The notes beneath the pieces were generated by a model. That model saw only the letters and a list, made by a program, of their open reading frames with translations. It was not told the origin of the DNA and did not search any database. Below, piece after piece: positions 1 through 11,496 of a stretch of 64,000 nucleotides of DNA. The stretch covers positions 744,001 through 808,000 of the forward strand of contig NW_026063246.1 of NCBI RefSeq assembly GCF_024362695.1, in the 5' to 3' direction. Within the stretch, counting starts at the first letter, position 1. Each line of letters starts with the position of its first letter. The stretch comes from Pectinophora gossypiella (lineage: Eukaryota; Arthropoda; Insecta; Lepidoptera; Gelechiidae). A program made the position numbers and the translations under genes.

Positions 1-2853
1 CCGGCGGGGTCGGTATCGGGGTCCTGAAGTGTTTGGTGTCGCGAGCTGATTGGCTGCCTCTATGGCTAGAGTAATCGGGTCGTCGGGATCGTATATTACG
101 TCCTTCGGACGCCGATACTTTTCAGTACCGTCCCTAAGCGGGATGTATTCGGAAGCCGCAACTACCAGGGGATTTGGGTGGTGCGGAGCAGAATCGAAAA
201 AACGTTTGGAAGCTAATTTGAGCCATTGGGCAATGGTTGGCAGACCTAGGTCAATGTGCAGATTTTCATTGCGAAGGAACCACGGAGCTCCCGTGGCTTT
301 CCGCATGAAACGATTTTGTATTACCTGTAGACGGTGGATTTGAGAGGGACTCGCATGAGCGAAAACTACCCCTGCATAGGTCATGATCGGACGGATGCAA
401 GTCGTGTAGATTTTGACCTTATTCCTAAGGGACAATTTACTTCGCTTGTTAAGGAGACAGTGAAGACGGCCCATTACAAACGCGGCGCGATCGCGCACAC
501 GTTTGATATGGGCCTTGAAAGTAAGACGTCTATCTAAGACTACGCCGAGATATTTGACTTGCTCCTCCCAAGGGATCGGCTTGCCAAACATCTTAATGAT
601 TTTAAGTTGACGGCGTGACCGTGGCGTGTTATAATAGCCCTTTGAAAAGTACACCGCTGCACTTTTCTCCGGGTTTACCTCGATTCTCCATTTGCGAAAC
701 CACTTGCCCAAGGCATTGGCCGCGCGTTGGAGGATTCCGGTCATCATAACTCGACCACGGCACGAAGAATAGATGGCTGTATCATCCGCAAATAAAGCTA
801 ATTCGGTATTAGGGGATTTGGGAATGTCACTAGTATACAATGAAAATAGTAAAGGGGAGAGGACGGAGCCTTGTGGGACTCCGGCATGTATCGGGTGCGG
901 TGACGAGAGCGTCCCTTCCACGCGGTAGCGAAAGGTTCGATTTGAGAGGAAGTCTCGTATGATGTGCACGAGACGGTCTGGCACTCCCAGTGAATAAAGC
1001 TTGTAGATCAAGCCGTTGTGCCAGACTTTGTCGAACGCTTTCGCCACATCGAAGAAGAGCGCTCCCGTAGCGACAGGTTTTTTTAAGTTTAATCTACTGG
1101 AGATATGTTCAACAATACGGTGCACTTGTTGAACGCAGGAGTGTTTGGTTCTAAAACCAAACTGCTCTGGTGGAATAAGACTATTGGATTCGGCGTAGTC
1201 CCGTAATCTAGCAAATATGAGCCGCTCATAAATCTTCCCCATGGTATTGAGGAGACTTATAGGGCGGTAACTGGAAGGTTCGTTTTTAGGTTTCCCAGGC
1301 TTTGGTATACCAATTACAATTGCTTCTTTCCACTGCTGTGGAAAGACGCAGTTGCTCATGGCGACGTTGAATATTGCCGTTAGTAAGCAGATGAGGGGAG
1401 CACCGAAGTTTTTAAGGACACGATTCGTGATACCGTCTGAGCCAGGGGCTTTTCGGGTATGAAATCTTTTGATGATACCTAGTACCTCTTCCTCAGTAAC
1501 CTGTGGAAGAGGAGGATCGGTGGGAGGTACAGAAGCCCTACGCTGAACTTCAGAGTTCACCGTCGAGAGGTGCCTACGATCGATAGGGAGAGTACTGGGC
1601 GAACATTGGGCTTCGAGACTGTCGGCAAGGCATTCGGCTTTTTCGTCATCGTCAAAAGCGGGGGGTTGGTTAGGCCTATTGAGAGGAGGAGTAGGAACAA
1701 CCGTATCCTTTTGAAGAGACCTAGACAGCTGCCAGATGGCCTGGTGGTGGGGCTCAATGCCGCTCAAAAGATTATCCCACCGATTCTGTCGCATGTCATT
1801 AATACGTTTTCTTACAGTATGCTGCAAGAGACGCAAATGACGGCGACATTCCTCGGTGCGATTGGAATCATATGCGCGGGTGGCTGCGTTTTTCTCCGTT
1901 AGCAAATCACGGATGTCGGTAGGCAGTTTCCAGCGATGGTCTTCCATCTCCGGAACCTGTTTTGAACTTTCATTCAAAACCGACCTCACGTGATCCGTGA
2001 GGGAGTTAATAGCTGTCGAGGCCTCCTCTAAGGAGGCTATTTCTACTGGGATACTATCTAAGTATACTGAACTAGAAGACTGGAGGCCTTCGGCCACCTT
2101 CTCCCAGTCCAGTACTGTCTTAGGGGTTGCTGGATTATCAGGGGCGTCTAAACGGGAGCCTAGTTTTAATATAACAGGTCGGTGGTCGGATTGTAACTCG
2201 TGTAGTACTTCTATAGAACATAAACGTAAGTTTATGTTCTTTAGAAGCGCCAAGTCGAGTATTTCTGGTCTGTGGTTCAAGTCAGGGGGATATCTAGTGG
2301 GCTGCAATGGTGTTATTATATCATAATAGAGGGGCTCGGCTAGAGTTTCTAATACCCTGCCTCTTGTGTTTGTTGTTAAGCAACTCCAAGAAAGATGTTT
2401 AGCGTTAAGATCGCCTGCAATTATGACTGAATTACTGAGATTAAAGAGGGCTTCGAGGTCACTTCTAAGTAACCTCTTAGAATTATTAGGAGATAGATAA
2501 GCCGACACTAGTGTGATTGGCTGATGTCCTGTCATGCCCACTCGACAGATCGAAGCCTCAATGTCAGTGAGGGCAGGCGGGTCTATAGGTATACAGTGAA
2601 GTGACTTTCTATAATAAATGAGAGTGCCCCCTTTGGGCGCAAAGATCCTGTCGTTTCGCACTAAATTATAATTCGCCATCTTGGGGTCGCGATTAGAGGG
2701 TTTGAGGAAAGATTCCTGCACTAATAAAATATCTACCTGATGATGTTTTACAAACTCGTGAATCTCTGCACGTTGACCTAAGATGCCATCAGCATTGAAA
2801 AAACCTATTGTAAGGGAACGCGGTTTGACTCTACTTTTATTCGTACAATCCAT
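1..2853 (-). CDS. Jockey-type non-LTR retrotransposon ORF2 (endonuclease-reverse transcriptase), left copy, runs off the window
   Basis: Encodes the enzyme that nicks target DNA and copies the element's RNA into it. The frame is open from the ATG at 2853 to base 1 (951 codons, no stop on triplet-by-triplet reading), so it continues outside the window. Residues 1-225 are an exonuclease-endonuclease-phosphatase type endonuclease: N20 in FFNADG, E47 in VQES, D148/N150 in AGDLNAKH, D223/H224 in SDHRP. The reverse transcriptase follows, with FFDVAKAFDKV (Asp about 602), PQGSVLSPLLFS (660-671) and the catalytic FADD (688-691). It starts just after ORF1, with the stop/start arrangement TAATAATG. The visible part matches the ORF2 start at 63282 with few changes. 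Assignment to the Jockey clade rests on the ORF1 type and RT motifs; a related clade is possible. Confidence 0.9.
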   Translation of the reverse strand, partial: MDCTNKSRVKPRSLTIGFFNADGILGQRAEIHEFVKHHQVDILLVQESFLKPSNRDPKMANYNLVRNDRIFAPKGGTLIYYRKSLHCIPIDPPALTDIEASICRVGMTGHQPITLVSAYLSPNNSKRLLRSDLEALFNLSNSVIIAGDLNAKHLSWSCLTTNTRGRVLETLAEPLYYDIITPLQPTRYPPDLNHRPEILDLALLKNINLRLCSIEVLHELQSDHRPVILKLGSRLDAPDNPATPKTVLDWEKVAEGLQSSSSVYLDSIPVEIASLEEASTAINSLTDHVRSVLNESSKQVPEMEDHRWKLPTDIRDLLTEKNAATRAYDSNRTEECRRHLRLLQHTVRKRINDMRQNRWDNLLSGIEPHHQAIWQLSRSLQKDTVVPTPPLNRPNQPPAFDDDEKAECLADSLEAQCSPSTLPIDRRHLSTVNSEVQRRASVPPTDPPLPQVTEEEVLGIIKRFHTRKAPGSDGITNRVLKNFGAPLICLLTAIFNVAMSNCVFPQQWKEAIVIGIPKPGKPKNEPSSYRPISLLNTMGKIYERLIFARLRDYAESNSLIPPEQFGFRTKHSCVQQVHRIVEHISSRLNLKKPVATGALFFDVAKAFDKVWHNGLIYKLYSLGVPDRLVHIIRDFLSNRTFRYRVEGTLSSPHPIHAGVPQGSVLSPLLFSLYTSDIPKSPNTELALFADDTAIYSSCRGRVMMTGILQRAANALGKWFRKWRIEVNPEKSAAVYFSKGYYNTPRSRRQLKIIKMFGKPIPWEEQVKYLGVVLDRRLTFKAHIKRVRDRAAFVMGRLHCLLNKRSKLSLRNKVKIYTTCIRPIMTYAGVVFAHASPSQIHRLQVIQNRFMRKATGAPWFLRNENLHIDLGLPTIAQWLKLASKRFFDSAPHHPNPLVVAASEYIPLRDGTEKYRRPKDVIYDPDDPITLAIEAANQLATPNTSGPRYRPRR

Positions 2854-2855
2854 TA

Positions 2856-4469
2856 TTAGGCTTTAAATTGGGACAGGGAGTCTAATAAACTGTCAAGTTG
2901 ACTAAGGGCCGACTTAAAGAGAATACTAAATTCCCTAAACTGGTTGACAGGAAACGCAGAGGCCTGAGGGGCCATCGCAGGAACCGGATGAGGCGCAAGA
3001 GTGGCTGCAGGAATACCTAAGTTGCTACTAGGTTGGGCGCGGAGCGGATTTGTGGGTCGGACGATTGCCGGGGGACGAATCCATGCGGATGGACGCTGTG
3101 GCGCGAGTTTGGTCTGCGTGAGTGGCAGAGCCGGGAAATCGCGAGTAGAGTGCGAGGAAGGGGCCATATGGGCCTTAGTGGGACCGGGTTGGGAAGCTGC
3201 AGCGCGGGCTGCCCTTCGTTGAGCTACCTTATGGTGGGTGCGTGGAGCCTTGGTGCATCCGCGATAGTTCGCAGGATGACCTTGCTGACCACACAGCACA
3301 CAGCTAGGGGGTTCCACCTCGTTTTTGCCTCTAAGGCAATCCGAGGTAGCGTGATCACCTAGGCACTTTACGCACCTAGGCTTGGCATGACAATGCCTAC
3401 TAGAATGCCCGTAAAGTTGGCATCTATGACATTGCGTTGGGGGGCCTCCCTTATGGGGAGTTTCAACTTTAAGGCCAGATAGACCGCAACAAGTCTTCAG
3501 GTTGAAGATCTTCTTGCCCTCATCCGTCCTTTCTAATATAACGGTGACCATGTCGTACGGGACTTGGCCACGACCGCGGTGCATACGGTGCACCTCGAGA
3601 ACCGGAAAACCGTTTTTAATAAGGTCCTCCTTAACAAGAGTGGTTTCCCACTCCTTAGGGATTCCCTTTAGAATAATACGGAGGATACGTTCCTCCGGGA
3701 GGGCGTAGGTATGGAATTGTATTCCTCTACCTTTTAGAATCGAAGTGAGCTTCCTATGCTCAGAAGATGACGGGACCTGGATTTTGATCCCATCTTGGGT
3801 CGTGCGGGCGCTGGTGATTACGACGTTCTCCTCTTTCGCCCGAAGGGAGACTTCATTCCACCTATTTTTGTCCCTCATGTACAAGGGCGGAGGGGTGGGA
3901 CCTTTTTGTACTTCAGTGACAGCCTTAGAAGGGCTGGAAGGAACCTTACGGACCTCGGGGATGGAAGAGGGGGGGATCGACGTTCCCGAGGACGTTTTCT
4001 GAACCTTAGCAGGCTCAGATTCACGGTGACGGCGGGCTCGTTTTCCCTTACGGCCCTCCACGAGCGTGAATATGTCCTCCGAAGAGGACGACTCCACACA
4101 CTCCGACGACGAATCGGACTCGGCAACGTCCATACGAACATCGCACGATACCTCATCGTCACCGGCGAGGAGGGAAGCAGGGGAAGGAGATGACGCGCGC
4201 GATTGGGACAAAGCTAGAGACGCGGCGGGGCGGGCAGGGCCGGGAAACGACGCGAAGGACGCGGTGGGGCAGGGGGTCGCGGGGAGACTGGGTGACGAAG
4301 CGCGGTCGGCACGAGGGCTATCAACGCGAGGCGCGGAAGGCAAGGTTAACGCCGCAACTTGAGGTACTAATCGGCATATCTCAGCGTAAAGCGCGCTGCT
4401 TTTATCCGCTAGGATATGCGTCAAAATGAGTTTACCGATTTCGGCCCACAGCTCGGAGCTGTCGGCCAT
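2856..4469 (-). CDS. Jockey-type ORF1, Gag-like RNA-binding protein, left copy
   Basis: 537-residue nucleic-acid-binding protein that would coat the element RNA. The first 150 residues are Ser/Pro/Ala-rich low complexity with an acidic Ser patch. A central domain with GIQFHTYALPEERILR resembles the region upstream of CCHC fingers in Jockey Gag proteins. Three zinc knuckles lie at about residues 346-410: CHRCQLYGHSSRHCH, CVKCLGDHATSDC and CVLCGQQGHPANYRGC. The C-terminus is Pro/Ala/Gln-rich and ends in a short Leu/Ser helix-like tail. It is intact and starts at ATG. The copy at 61627 (550 residues) differs mainly by small insertions in the low-complexity regions. Confidence 0.9.
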   Translation of the reverse strand: MADSSELWAEIGKLILTHILADKSSALYAEICRLVPQVAALTLPSAPRVDSPRADRASSPSLPATPCPTASFASFPGPARPAASLALSQSRASSPSPASLLAGDDEVSCDVRMDVAESDSSSECVESSSSEDIFTLVEGRKGKRARRHRESEPAKVQKTSSGTSIPPSSIPEVRKVPSSPSKAVTEVQKGPTPPPLYMRDKNRWNEVSLRAKEENVVITSARTTQDGIKIQVPSSSEHRKLTSILKGRGIQFHTYALPEERILRIILKGIPKEWETTLVKEDLIKNGFPVLEVHRMHRGRGQVPYDMVTVILERTDEGKKIFNLKTCCGLSGLKVETPHKGGPPTQCHRCQLYGHSSRHCHAKPRCVKCLGDHATSDCLRGKNEVEPPSCVLCGQQGHPANYRGCTKAPRTHHKVAQRRAARAAASQPGPTKAHMAPSSHSTRDFPALPLTQTKLAPQRPSAWIRPPAIVRPTNPLRAQPSSNLGIPAATLAPHPVPAMAPQASAFPVNQFREFSILFKSALSQLDSLLDSLSQFKA

Positions 4470-5223
4470 TTTTAAGGGACGGCCAATCTGCTATAGAATA
4501 ATTACTACCGCTTCGCAAAAGCGTTCCTCAGAGAATAAGCGGCGCAAGAAACTCTGAGGCGATCGCTCGCTAACTTTCGCAACTCGAGTGGGATTGCTCG
4601 AGGGTGTGTGAGAGTGAGTTTTGCCTCTTTGGTTGGGGTTAACAAAGAGGATGTGTGCTTATGGTGTGCCCTAAGCTGGTATCCCTTTGCCGATCTTATT
4701 GTGCAAGAGGGTTCCTATGCTCTAAGTGCGGAGGGTTTTTACACCCCGAAACACGAAGAGAAAAGAATAAGGGGTAGAGATTGGTCACTCTACCCCGGGT
4801 GACAGCTAGAGTCGACTAGGGTAGACCCCAAGGCCGGTGGTTCTAGCCCCGTCCGGGTAATATGCCTGCCTCAAAGTGAGGCAAGCGGACGCCCCAGGGC
4901 CACGTCCCACTCAGCTTAGTTAACACCGCAAGGTATCCACTGAGGACCACGAAACTGTGGTTTTAAATTAAGATCGATGCAACTGTAAAATAGCAGTCGT
5001 TATTTTAACCTTGAAACTTAGATAAGCCAGCAAGTTCTGAAAAGAACTATTGTTGGCTCAATGAATGGCGGCAGGGTCACGCCAGCAGGTAGCCGGCAGA
5101 CAATGGCGGCACGGGGCGCGGGGCGCGCGGCGGGGGGCTGCGGGGCGCAGCGCGGGGAGCTGCGGGGCGCAGCTCGGGACCTCTGAACAAACGACCGTTC
5201 GGGACGGCCGCTCGACGCAGAGT
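4470..5223 (-). other. 5' UTR and 5' end of the left Jockey element
   Basis: This 754-bp leader matches the 755-bp leader at 60872-61626 base for base apart from scattered changes, so 5223 is the 5' terminus (ACTCTGCGTCGAG reading on the minus strand). The first 160 bases are very GC-rich with repeated GCTGCGGGGCGCAG-like blocks. Beyond 5223 the sequence is a different LINE, so the element inserted into that. Confidence 0.85.
5191..5223 (-). promoter_or_regulatory. Internal Pol II promoter with downstream promoter element (left Jockey)
   Basis: Counting the element 5' end as +1, bases +28 to +32 read GGTCG (plus strand 5192-5196), an exact fit to the DPE consensus RGWYV at its required spacing. 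Drosophila Jockey elements are known to use internal Inr+DPE promoters. Function here is inferred. Confidence 0.55.
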
Positions 5224-7940
5224 AAGCCCATACCTAGTATCGCTCATTACTTAGCATTCTCTACAACTAATCACCTAAATCGCTGTGACGGAGTTGTAGT
5301 CTATATTCGACGACCACTTGAAGGTAAAATCAAGGAAATTAAACTTCAGCATGCCTCGTGTCTTCAAATTGAACTCCAAAATCATGTTATCCTAGGGATC
5401 TACAGGTCTCCGTCAAATAAAAATGCATTTATCAATTTATCAATTCCTTAAGCTCACATCTTGAAATGATTAAGGACTATCATATGATTACCATTACAGG
5501 AGATATTAATATAAACCTTATCTGCACCCAAAAAGAGAAGCCATTTGAACGTAAAAATAGACATGCATATTTGGATATGCTGGCATTGCATGGTATTATC
5601 CCCGGACACTGTTTGCCAACCAGGTATGACAGTTGTCTAGATCACTTTATGCTAAAATTAGACAAGCTAAAAACTAAAGCTCAAATTGCTATATTAAACA
5701 CTACTGTGACTGACCACGCAATGATTACTTTACTTCTATCAGATCAAAAAACTAAGGACACATTTACCCCAAGACTTAAAACGGTCACTGACTTTAATAA
5801 GGCACTTCAAAGTCTAGTTGAAAGAAATATTCATGAACTATTATTCTGTGAAAATCCAGAATTACTTTTAAACATTCTTACTCACAAGATTTCTGATTCC
5901 CTAAAAGAAAATACTAAGACGTTCCACGTATCTAATAAAAACCGTATAAAAAAGCCATGGATTAGCCCTGGAATTTTAAGATGTATTCGCAATAGAAATA
6001 AAATGCAAAAACAAATACGTAAAGATCCACACAATGATATTTTAAAAATTACCTACAGACGCTACCGCAATTATTGTAACAACCTCATAAAGAAACTAAA
6101 ACGTGAGTATGACAGACAACTATTGGCTATATCTTCTAAAAACTCTAAAAGCTTATGGAATACTATTAAAACCATAACTCATCAAAAGCGTTCATCAACT
6201 GACAATAGTCAATTACTTCATATAAAACAATCACCCACTGAGTCATTAAATGATATAAATAAATACTTCGCAACTGTGGGGAGTTCCTTAGCCAGTAGCA
6301 TAATTCAACACGGAAATCCGGTCACTATTACTACGACCAAGCACAGTCACGCCTCATCTTTCGTTTTATTGGACACTGACCCAGACGAGGTTGCCAGCAT
6401 TCTTATGAATTTAAAATCTGACAGTGCACCAGGATGGGATGACATACCGACTAGCTTTTTAAAACTTGCTGTAAACGAAATCGCACCTATCATAAGTCAC
6501 CTAACCAACCTTTGTTTTGCGATGGGAGCTTTTCCGTCATATCTAAAGAAAGCTATTATAACCCCTATATTCAAGAATGGGGACAGAGATGAGATTAGTA
6601 ATTACAGACCCATATCAGTACTAACCACTATTTCTAAAATTATCGAAAAATTATTAAACAAAAGACTAATTTCTTATTTGGACAAATATGACATCTTATC
6701 GACAAACCAATTTGGTTTCAGACGAAACAAATCTACAGAAGATGCTATTTTATCTCTAAGTTCTCTTGTAGTAGATAATCTTAACATAAGCAACAAGTGC
6801 ATGGTAGTGTTCCTCGACCTAAAGAAAGCCTTTGACACTGTCTCAGTCCCCATTCTTGTGCAAAAACTAGAGGTAGTTGGTATTCGAGGGGTCCCCTTAA
6901 CTCTGTTCAAAAACTATCTTAACGATAGACAACAGAGTGTCAAAATTGGGTCTTATACTAGTCATTATTTAAATATTAGTTTCGGAGTCCCTCAAGGAAG
7001 TGTGCTTGGCCCAACACTCTTTCTTATATACATCAACGATCTTCTTAAATTGCAGTTAGATAACGCTACTGTCTTCTCATATGCAGATGATACGGCAATA
7101 GTGTTCTCAGGTAAAACGTGGACTTCCGTTCGTTCTGCTGCTGAAAAGGGACTACGTATAATTAATAGTTGGCTTAAGTCAAACTTACTCACTTTAAACG
7201 CCCAGAAAACCAAATACATCTGTTTTACGATTAACAAATCTACACAACCTCCTCCAGATTTTGAAATAAAAATACATGATTGCCATTTGAATACAACTGT
7301 ATGTTCTTGTACGACTATAGACAAGACCTTCTCAATCAAATATCTCGGAATTGAAGTAGACCAACATTTGTCATGGCATTCACATTTGGAAACATTATCC
7401 AGTAGACTTAGAAAGCTCATTTGGATCTTCAAAAAACTACGTCATGTTGCACCTCAGCCCCTATTAAACAAGATATATATAGCTATTTCTCAATCAATTT
7501 TAATATACTGCATTCCGGTTTGGGGAGGAGCCACAAAAACAAAGTTCTTACAAGTTGAAAGATCTCAAAGAGCTCTTCTAAAAGTTATCAACTTTAAACC
7601 GCGTTTATTTCCCACAAATCAACTATACGCTGAATGTGATCTTCTGTCGGTTAGAAAGTTATATGTTTTATACACAACCCTAAAAAGACATAGAACGTTA
7701 CAACCGGAACCTACTTTGCTACTTAAAAGACGGAAACATGCTGTTGCCAAAACTTGTGCTGCTAAGAGTAGTTTCACTCAACGCCAATATTGCACGCGAT
7801 CGACCCATTTGTATAATATCATTAATAAAGAGCTCAACATATTTGTATTAAAACATCATGACTGCAAGAAAATATTAACAAATTGGCTTAAAACCCTTGA
7901 CTATACCGAATTGGAGAATAAACTAGAGTATCAACTATAA
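5224..7940 (+). pseudogene. CR1-like LINE ORF2 (endonuclease remnant + reverse transcriptase), 5'-truncated, one frameshift
   Basis: Remnant of a second LINE interrupted at 5223 by the Jockey. The endonuclease half begins mid-domain (IYRRPLEG, ILGIYRSPSN) and the frame changes near 5430, where ATCAATTT is duplicated. The continuing frame 5466-7940 (824 codons) is open. It carries the endonuclease motif GDININ, a thumb-like spacer, FLDLKKAFDTV (Asp451), GVPQGSVLGPTLF and YADD (539-542), then a LINE C-terminal segment with YCIPVWGG. RT motifs place it in the CR1/Jockey group; I cannot fix the clade (Kiri or Daphne types are candidates). Related remnants lie at 23185-23547 and 26153-26806. Its endonuclease start and ORF1 are missing. 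Confidence 0.85.
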
Positions 7941-8440
7941 TGAGTAAGTAACGACAGTACACTCACTAAATTATGCTACAATTACACCCTAGCTCTGAGA
8001 TACATGCATATATATTATAACTGTATATCTAAACATATAGGTATCTACACACACAAATTATAAATTGTAAAGTACACACACAACACACACATCCACTCAC
8101 ACACGCTTACATACATTCATCTTACATAAGAACACGGTAGTTACATAATATTCTAATTTATTACACACACTTGAGACTGCCACTCTCAACTGAACACTTT
8201 AGGCAAAAAAAAAAAATACAAATATATTTTTATTTTAATCATAAGTTACTTATTACTTACTTATTTCTTTAAGCTTTTGTATTGGTACCATTAGTAATCG
8301 ATATTGAAGAGCGCGGTCTTCTAACACAGGTGTTGTTCACTTAACAGAAGGCCGCTACACTTGGCAATGACACCTTTGCACCTTGGCACCTTTTTGTTGA
8401 AATAAATAACTTTTTTTCTTTTCTTTTTTTCTTTTTCTTT
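7941..8440 (+). other. 3' UTR of the CR1-like LINE
   Basis: Non-coding AT-rich tail after the stop codon with CA/ACAC runs (8047-8125), a poly-A run at 8206 and a GAAATAAATAAC block at 8398 that may serve as the poly(A) signal or short 3' repeat. The precise 3' end is not resolved. Confidence 0.5.
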
Positions 8441-8514
8441 ATTGTCGTTATAATTTTAAAGGTGTTAAATCCGATATATCGAGAAAATGTATTTTTATTG
8501 TTGATAAAAAAGAA

Positions 8515-8786
8515 GAATGACCCAAATAATAAAAAGTAAGCATCCTAAGACACTACCTTGTGGTATAGAGCCATTGGAACGCATTTCATTAGACCTTATA
8601 TGCTCGATTTTTCCAGTTTCGAAGATGGTATATTTTGGACATATTGTGTTCGATTCTCGAGATAAGATTTAAACCATTTGTGCGCTACTCCTCTTACTCC
8701 TAATGTAAATAAATTATCTAATAAAGTTTCGTGGCAGACTCTATCATACGCCTTGCTCATATCCAATAAAAGTCCTATTGCGCATT
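8515..8786 (-). pseudogene. Reverse transcriptase fragment of a LINE
   Basis: Short minus-strand fragment too broken for a full ORF. It reads LLLDMSKAYDRVCHETLL and, downstream in a conserved spacing, IPQGSVLGCLLF. These are the RT motif with the first catalytic Asp and the following PQGS motif. There is at least one stop between them. It ends at 8786 where the Helentron-like module starts, so it was the insertion target or was cut by it. Confidence 0.75.
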
Positions 8787-10180
8787 TTTAAACGGTTTTA
8801 TTTAGCTCACCCCGTTTGTTTTATTCTTGGGTCAAATTTAGTAATTCAAATTTCACCCTCTTCCTGTCAACCGATTAATCTGAAATTTTGTATACACTTT
8901 GGATTTTGGTGACAATACAATTATGTTTATTCATTATCATTATAAATCCAAGATGGCGGCCGCTACAAAATGGCGGATAACGTAGGTTTTATCAATCCCA
9001 TCAATATGGGTATCAAATTAAAGGGCTCAACAAGCAGAATACAAAATACTAAAAAAAAATTAAATCCAAGATGACGGCCGCTACAAAATGGCGGATAACG
9101 TAGGTTTTATCAATCCCATCAATATGAGTATCAAATGAAAGGGCTCAACAAGCAGAATAGAATATACTAAAAAAAATTAAATCCAAGATGGCGGCCGCTA
9201 CAAAATGGCGGATAACGTAGGTTTTATCAATCCCATCAATATGGGTATCAAATGAAAGGGCTCAACAAGCAGAATACAAAATACTAAAAAAAAATTAAAT
9301 CCAAGATGACGGCCGCTACAAAATGGCGGATAACGTAGGTTTTATCAATCCCATCAATATGGGTATCAAATGAAAGGGCTCAACAAGCAGAATACAATAT
9401 ACTAAAAAAAATTAAATCCAAGATGGCGGCCGCTACAAAATGGCGGATAACGTAGGTTTTATCAATCCTATCAATATGGGTATCAAATGAAAGTGCTCAA
9501 CCAGTAGAATACAATGTACTATACAAAATTAAAATCCAAGATGGCGGCCTCTACAAAATGGCGGATAACTTAGGTTTTATCAATCCCATCAACATGGGTA
9601 TCAAATGAAAGGTCTCAACAAGTAGAATACAATTTACTATGCAAAATTAAACGGTTTTATATTTAGCTCACCCCGTTTGTTTTATTTATTCTTGGGTCAA
9701 ATTTAGTAATTCAAATTTCACCCTCTTCCTGTCAACCGATTAATCTGAAATTTTGTATACACTTTGGATTTTGGTGACAATACAATTATGTTTATTCATT
9801 ATCATTATAAATCCAAGATGGCGGCCGCTACAAAATGGCGGATAACGTAGGTTTTATCAATCCCATCAATATGAGTATCAAATGAAAGGGCTCAACAAGC
9901 AGAATACAATATACTAAAAAAATGTAAATCCAAGATGGCGGCCGCTACAAAATGGCGGATAACGTAGGTTTTATCAATGCGTCGGATAACGTAGGTTTTA
10001 TCAATCCCATCAATATGGGTATCAAATGAAAGGGCTCAACAAGCAGAATACAATATACTAAAAAAAAATTAAATCCAAGATGGCGGCCGCTACAAAATGG
10101 CGGATAACGTAGGTTTTATCAATCCTATCAAAATGGGTATCAAATGAAAGTGCTCAACCAGTAGAATACAATGTACTATA
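8787..10180 (+). repeat. Helentron-like unit copy 1: terminal module plus about 120-bp minisatellite, duplicated
   Basis: Starts AAACGGTTTTATTTAGCTC, followed by about 150 bp of single-copy module (to about 8940), then about six tandem units of roughly 120 bp centred on CAAGATGGCGGCCGCTACA. The terminal module recurs at 9648, followed by further units to 10180. A partial-unit duplication at about 9980 (TCAATGCGTCGGATAACG) is also present, inverted, in copy 3 (54845), so those copies share a recent ancestor. Inverted copies lie at 28212-28401 plus 39449-39940, and 54359-55175. Confidence 0.85.
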
Positions 10181-10745
10181 CAGGGTGTAACGGAAGGGGG
10201 GTATCAAGCCGAAAGGGGACAAAACTATACCTTATGTAGATCTTATCTGAAAAATTTCAATTAAAAAAAAAACACTTTTGATATTTTTTTCAATTTCAGT
10301 TAAAAAAATATTTTAATATTTCCAGCATGTAAAAAACACGGCACAGCACTATTGAGGTCACTGTTCTTAATCCACTCAAATATTGGCACTACACAAATCT
10401 CCTAGCGCGTCCTGGTCGCCTGGTACTCGTGGCGCTCGCACGGCCGCGATAGGTACGAAATTCGAGCGGGCGGCGGCTTTGGCGGCAACGTCAAAAGGAG
10501 TCGGCGGCCGATTGGAACAATCCGAGTCGGCGGCACGTCGGCGACTGTAACAAACAAGAATGACACTAAGGTTTATTCCTCGTTCGTCCTGAAGTTTTGT
10601 CCCACATTCCAAAAAATTCTTAGTTCGTCCCATATCACTTTCGAAGTCTTGCTTCGTCCCAAATTATAAGTAGGTACTTTAAAGGTATAGTCAACAAAAA
10701 AGAATACTTACTCACTTATTTTTTTAAAGTTAAATACCAAAAAAT
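10181..10745. other. Unassigned spacer with a mobile-element-like edge and a GC-rich block
   Basis: Begins ACAGGGTGTAACGGAAGG; a similar GGTGTAAGGGAACGGGGGTATCA lies at 50062, so this is probably the end of a dispersed repeat. A GC-rich block (10400-10560) has an 85-codon minus-strand ORF with no recognisable family. No gene is supported. Confidence 0.4.
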
Positions 10746-11485
10746 AGGTAAAAAAACTTTTTAAGTTAAACGGTTTTATGTTAAACATACATTGCAATGT
10801 TTAAGCTAAATGTACTAAAAACCAAAAAATAATAAAATAGATACAGTCGTGGGAATTATAAACATATGCATAGACTAGACTAAAATAAAACCGTGGGGCA
10901 CGTCAATTGTCTACAAATTATCGACTTAATGTGCGATAGAAGAATCGTTTAATTCGTCGTTAGGCAGTTGGCCCGCAGACGGTGAGGAAATTACTTACTA
11001 TTTTCTTGCTCATGGAAATTCCAATAGTTTTACACTCCATGTATATAAAAGAGATGTTTCAACTAGTTTATCGTTGGATATTCACACTGCTGGCTGGCGA
11101 GGAATCGTTTCACTGCTCGTAGTTTGCTTTAATCGACAAAACATATGATAAAAGTACTACTCGCTCACCACTATGAAACCCTAAAACTCGCTTATAATCG
11201 AGCTTGCTAGCTTGTTTCCACATTCTAGCCCTACTTATCACACGTCCATCGTTGTCGGTTGAACAACTGCCTAATTATAGTGTAACATTACAAAACAAAC
11301 ATTTTAATCAACGATTGTAGACCATTGACGTGCCCCACGGTTTTATTTTAGTCTAGTCTATGCATATGTTTATAATTCCCACGACTGTATCTATTTTATT
11401 ATTTTTTGGTTTTTAGTACATTTAGCTTAAACATTGCAATGTATGTTTAACATAAAACCGTTTAACTTAAAAAGTTTTTTTACCT
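10746..11485. mobile_element. Foldback element FbA, copy 1
   Basis: 740-bp palindrome-ended element with inverted repeats of about 175 bp (AGGTAAAAAAACTTTTTAAG at the outer edge; inner edge GGGGCACGTCAAT). Near-identical copies lie at 27171-27911 and 53063-53802. No ORF is plausible. This copy is flanked by unrelated DNA on both sides, so FbA can move alone. The A/T-rich edges hide any target duplication. Confidence 0.85.
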
Positions 11486-11496
11486 ATTTTTTTATC

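Noticed and set aside
5065..5223. ORF antisense to the Jockey 5' end (starts MAAGSRQQ), also at 60839-61030
   Set aside because: Lies in the GC-rich leader of both copies; its conservation equals that of the surrounding DNA and it reads out into different flanks.
11040..11060. TATATAAAAG box in the FbA spacer as a promoter
   Set aside because: Copies 2 and 3 read TAAATAAAAG, and no transcript or ORF follows.
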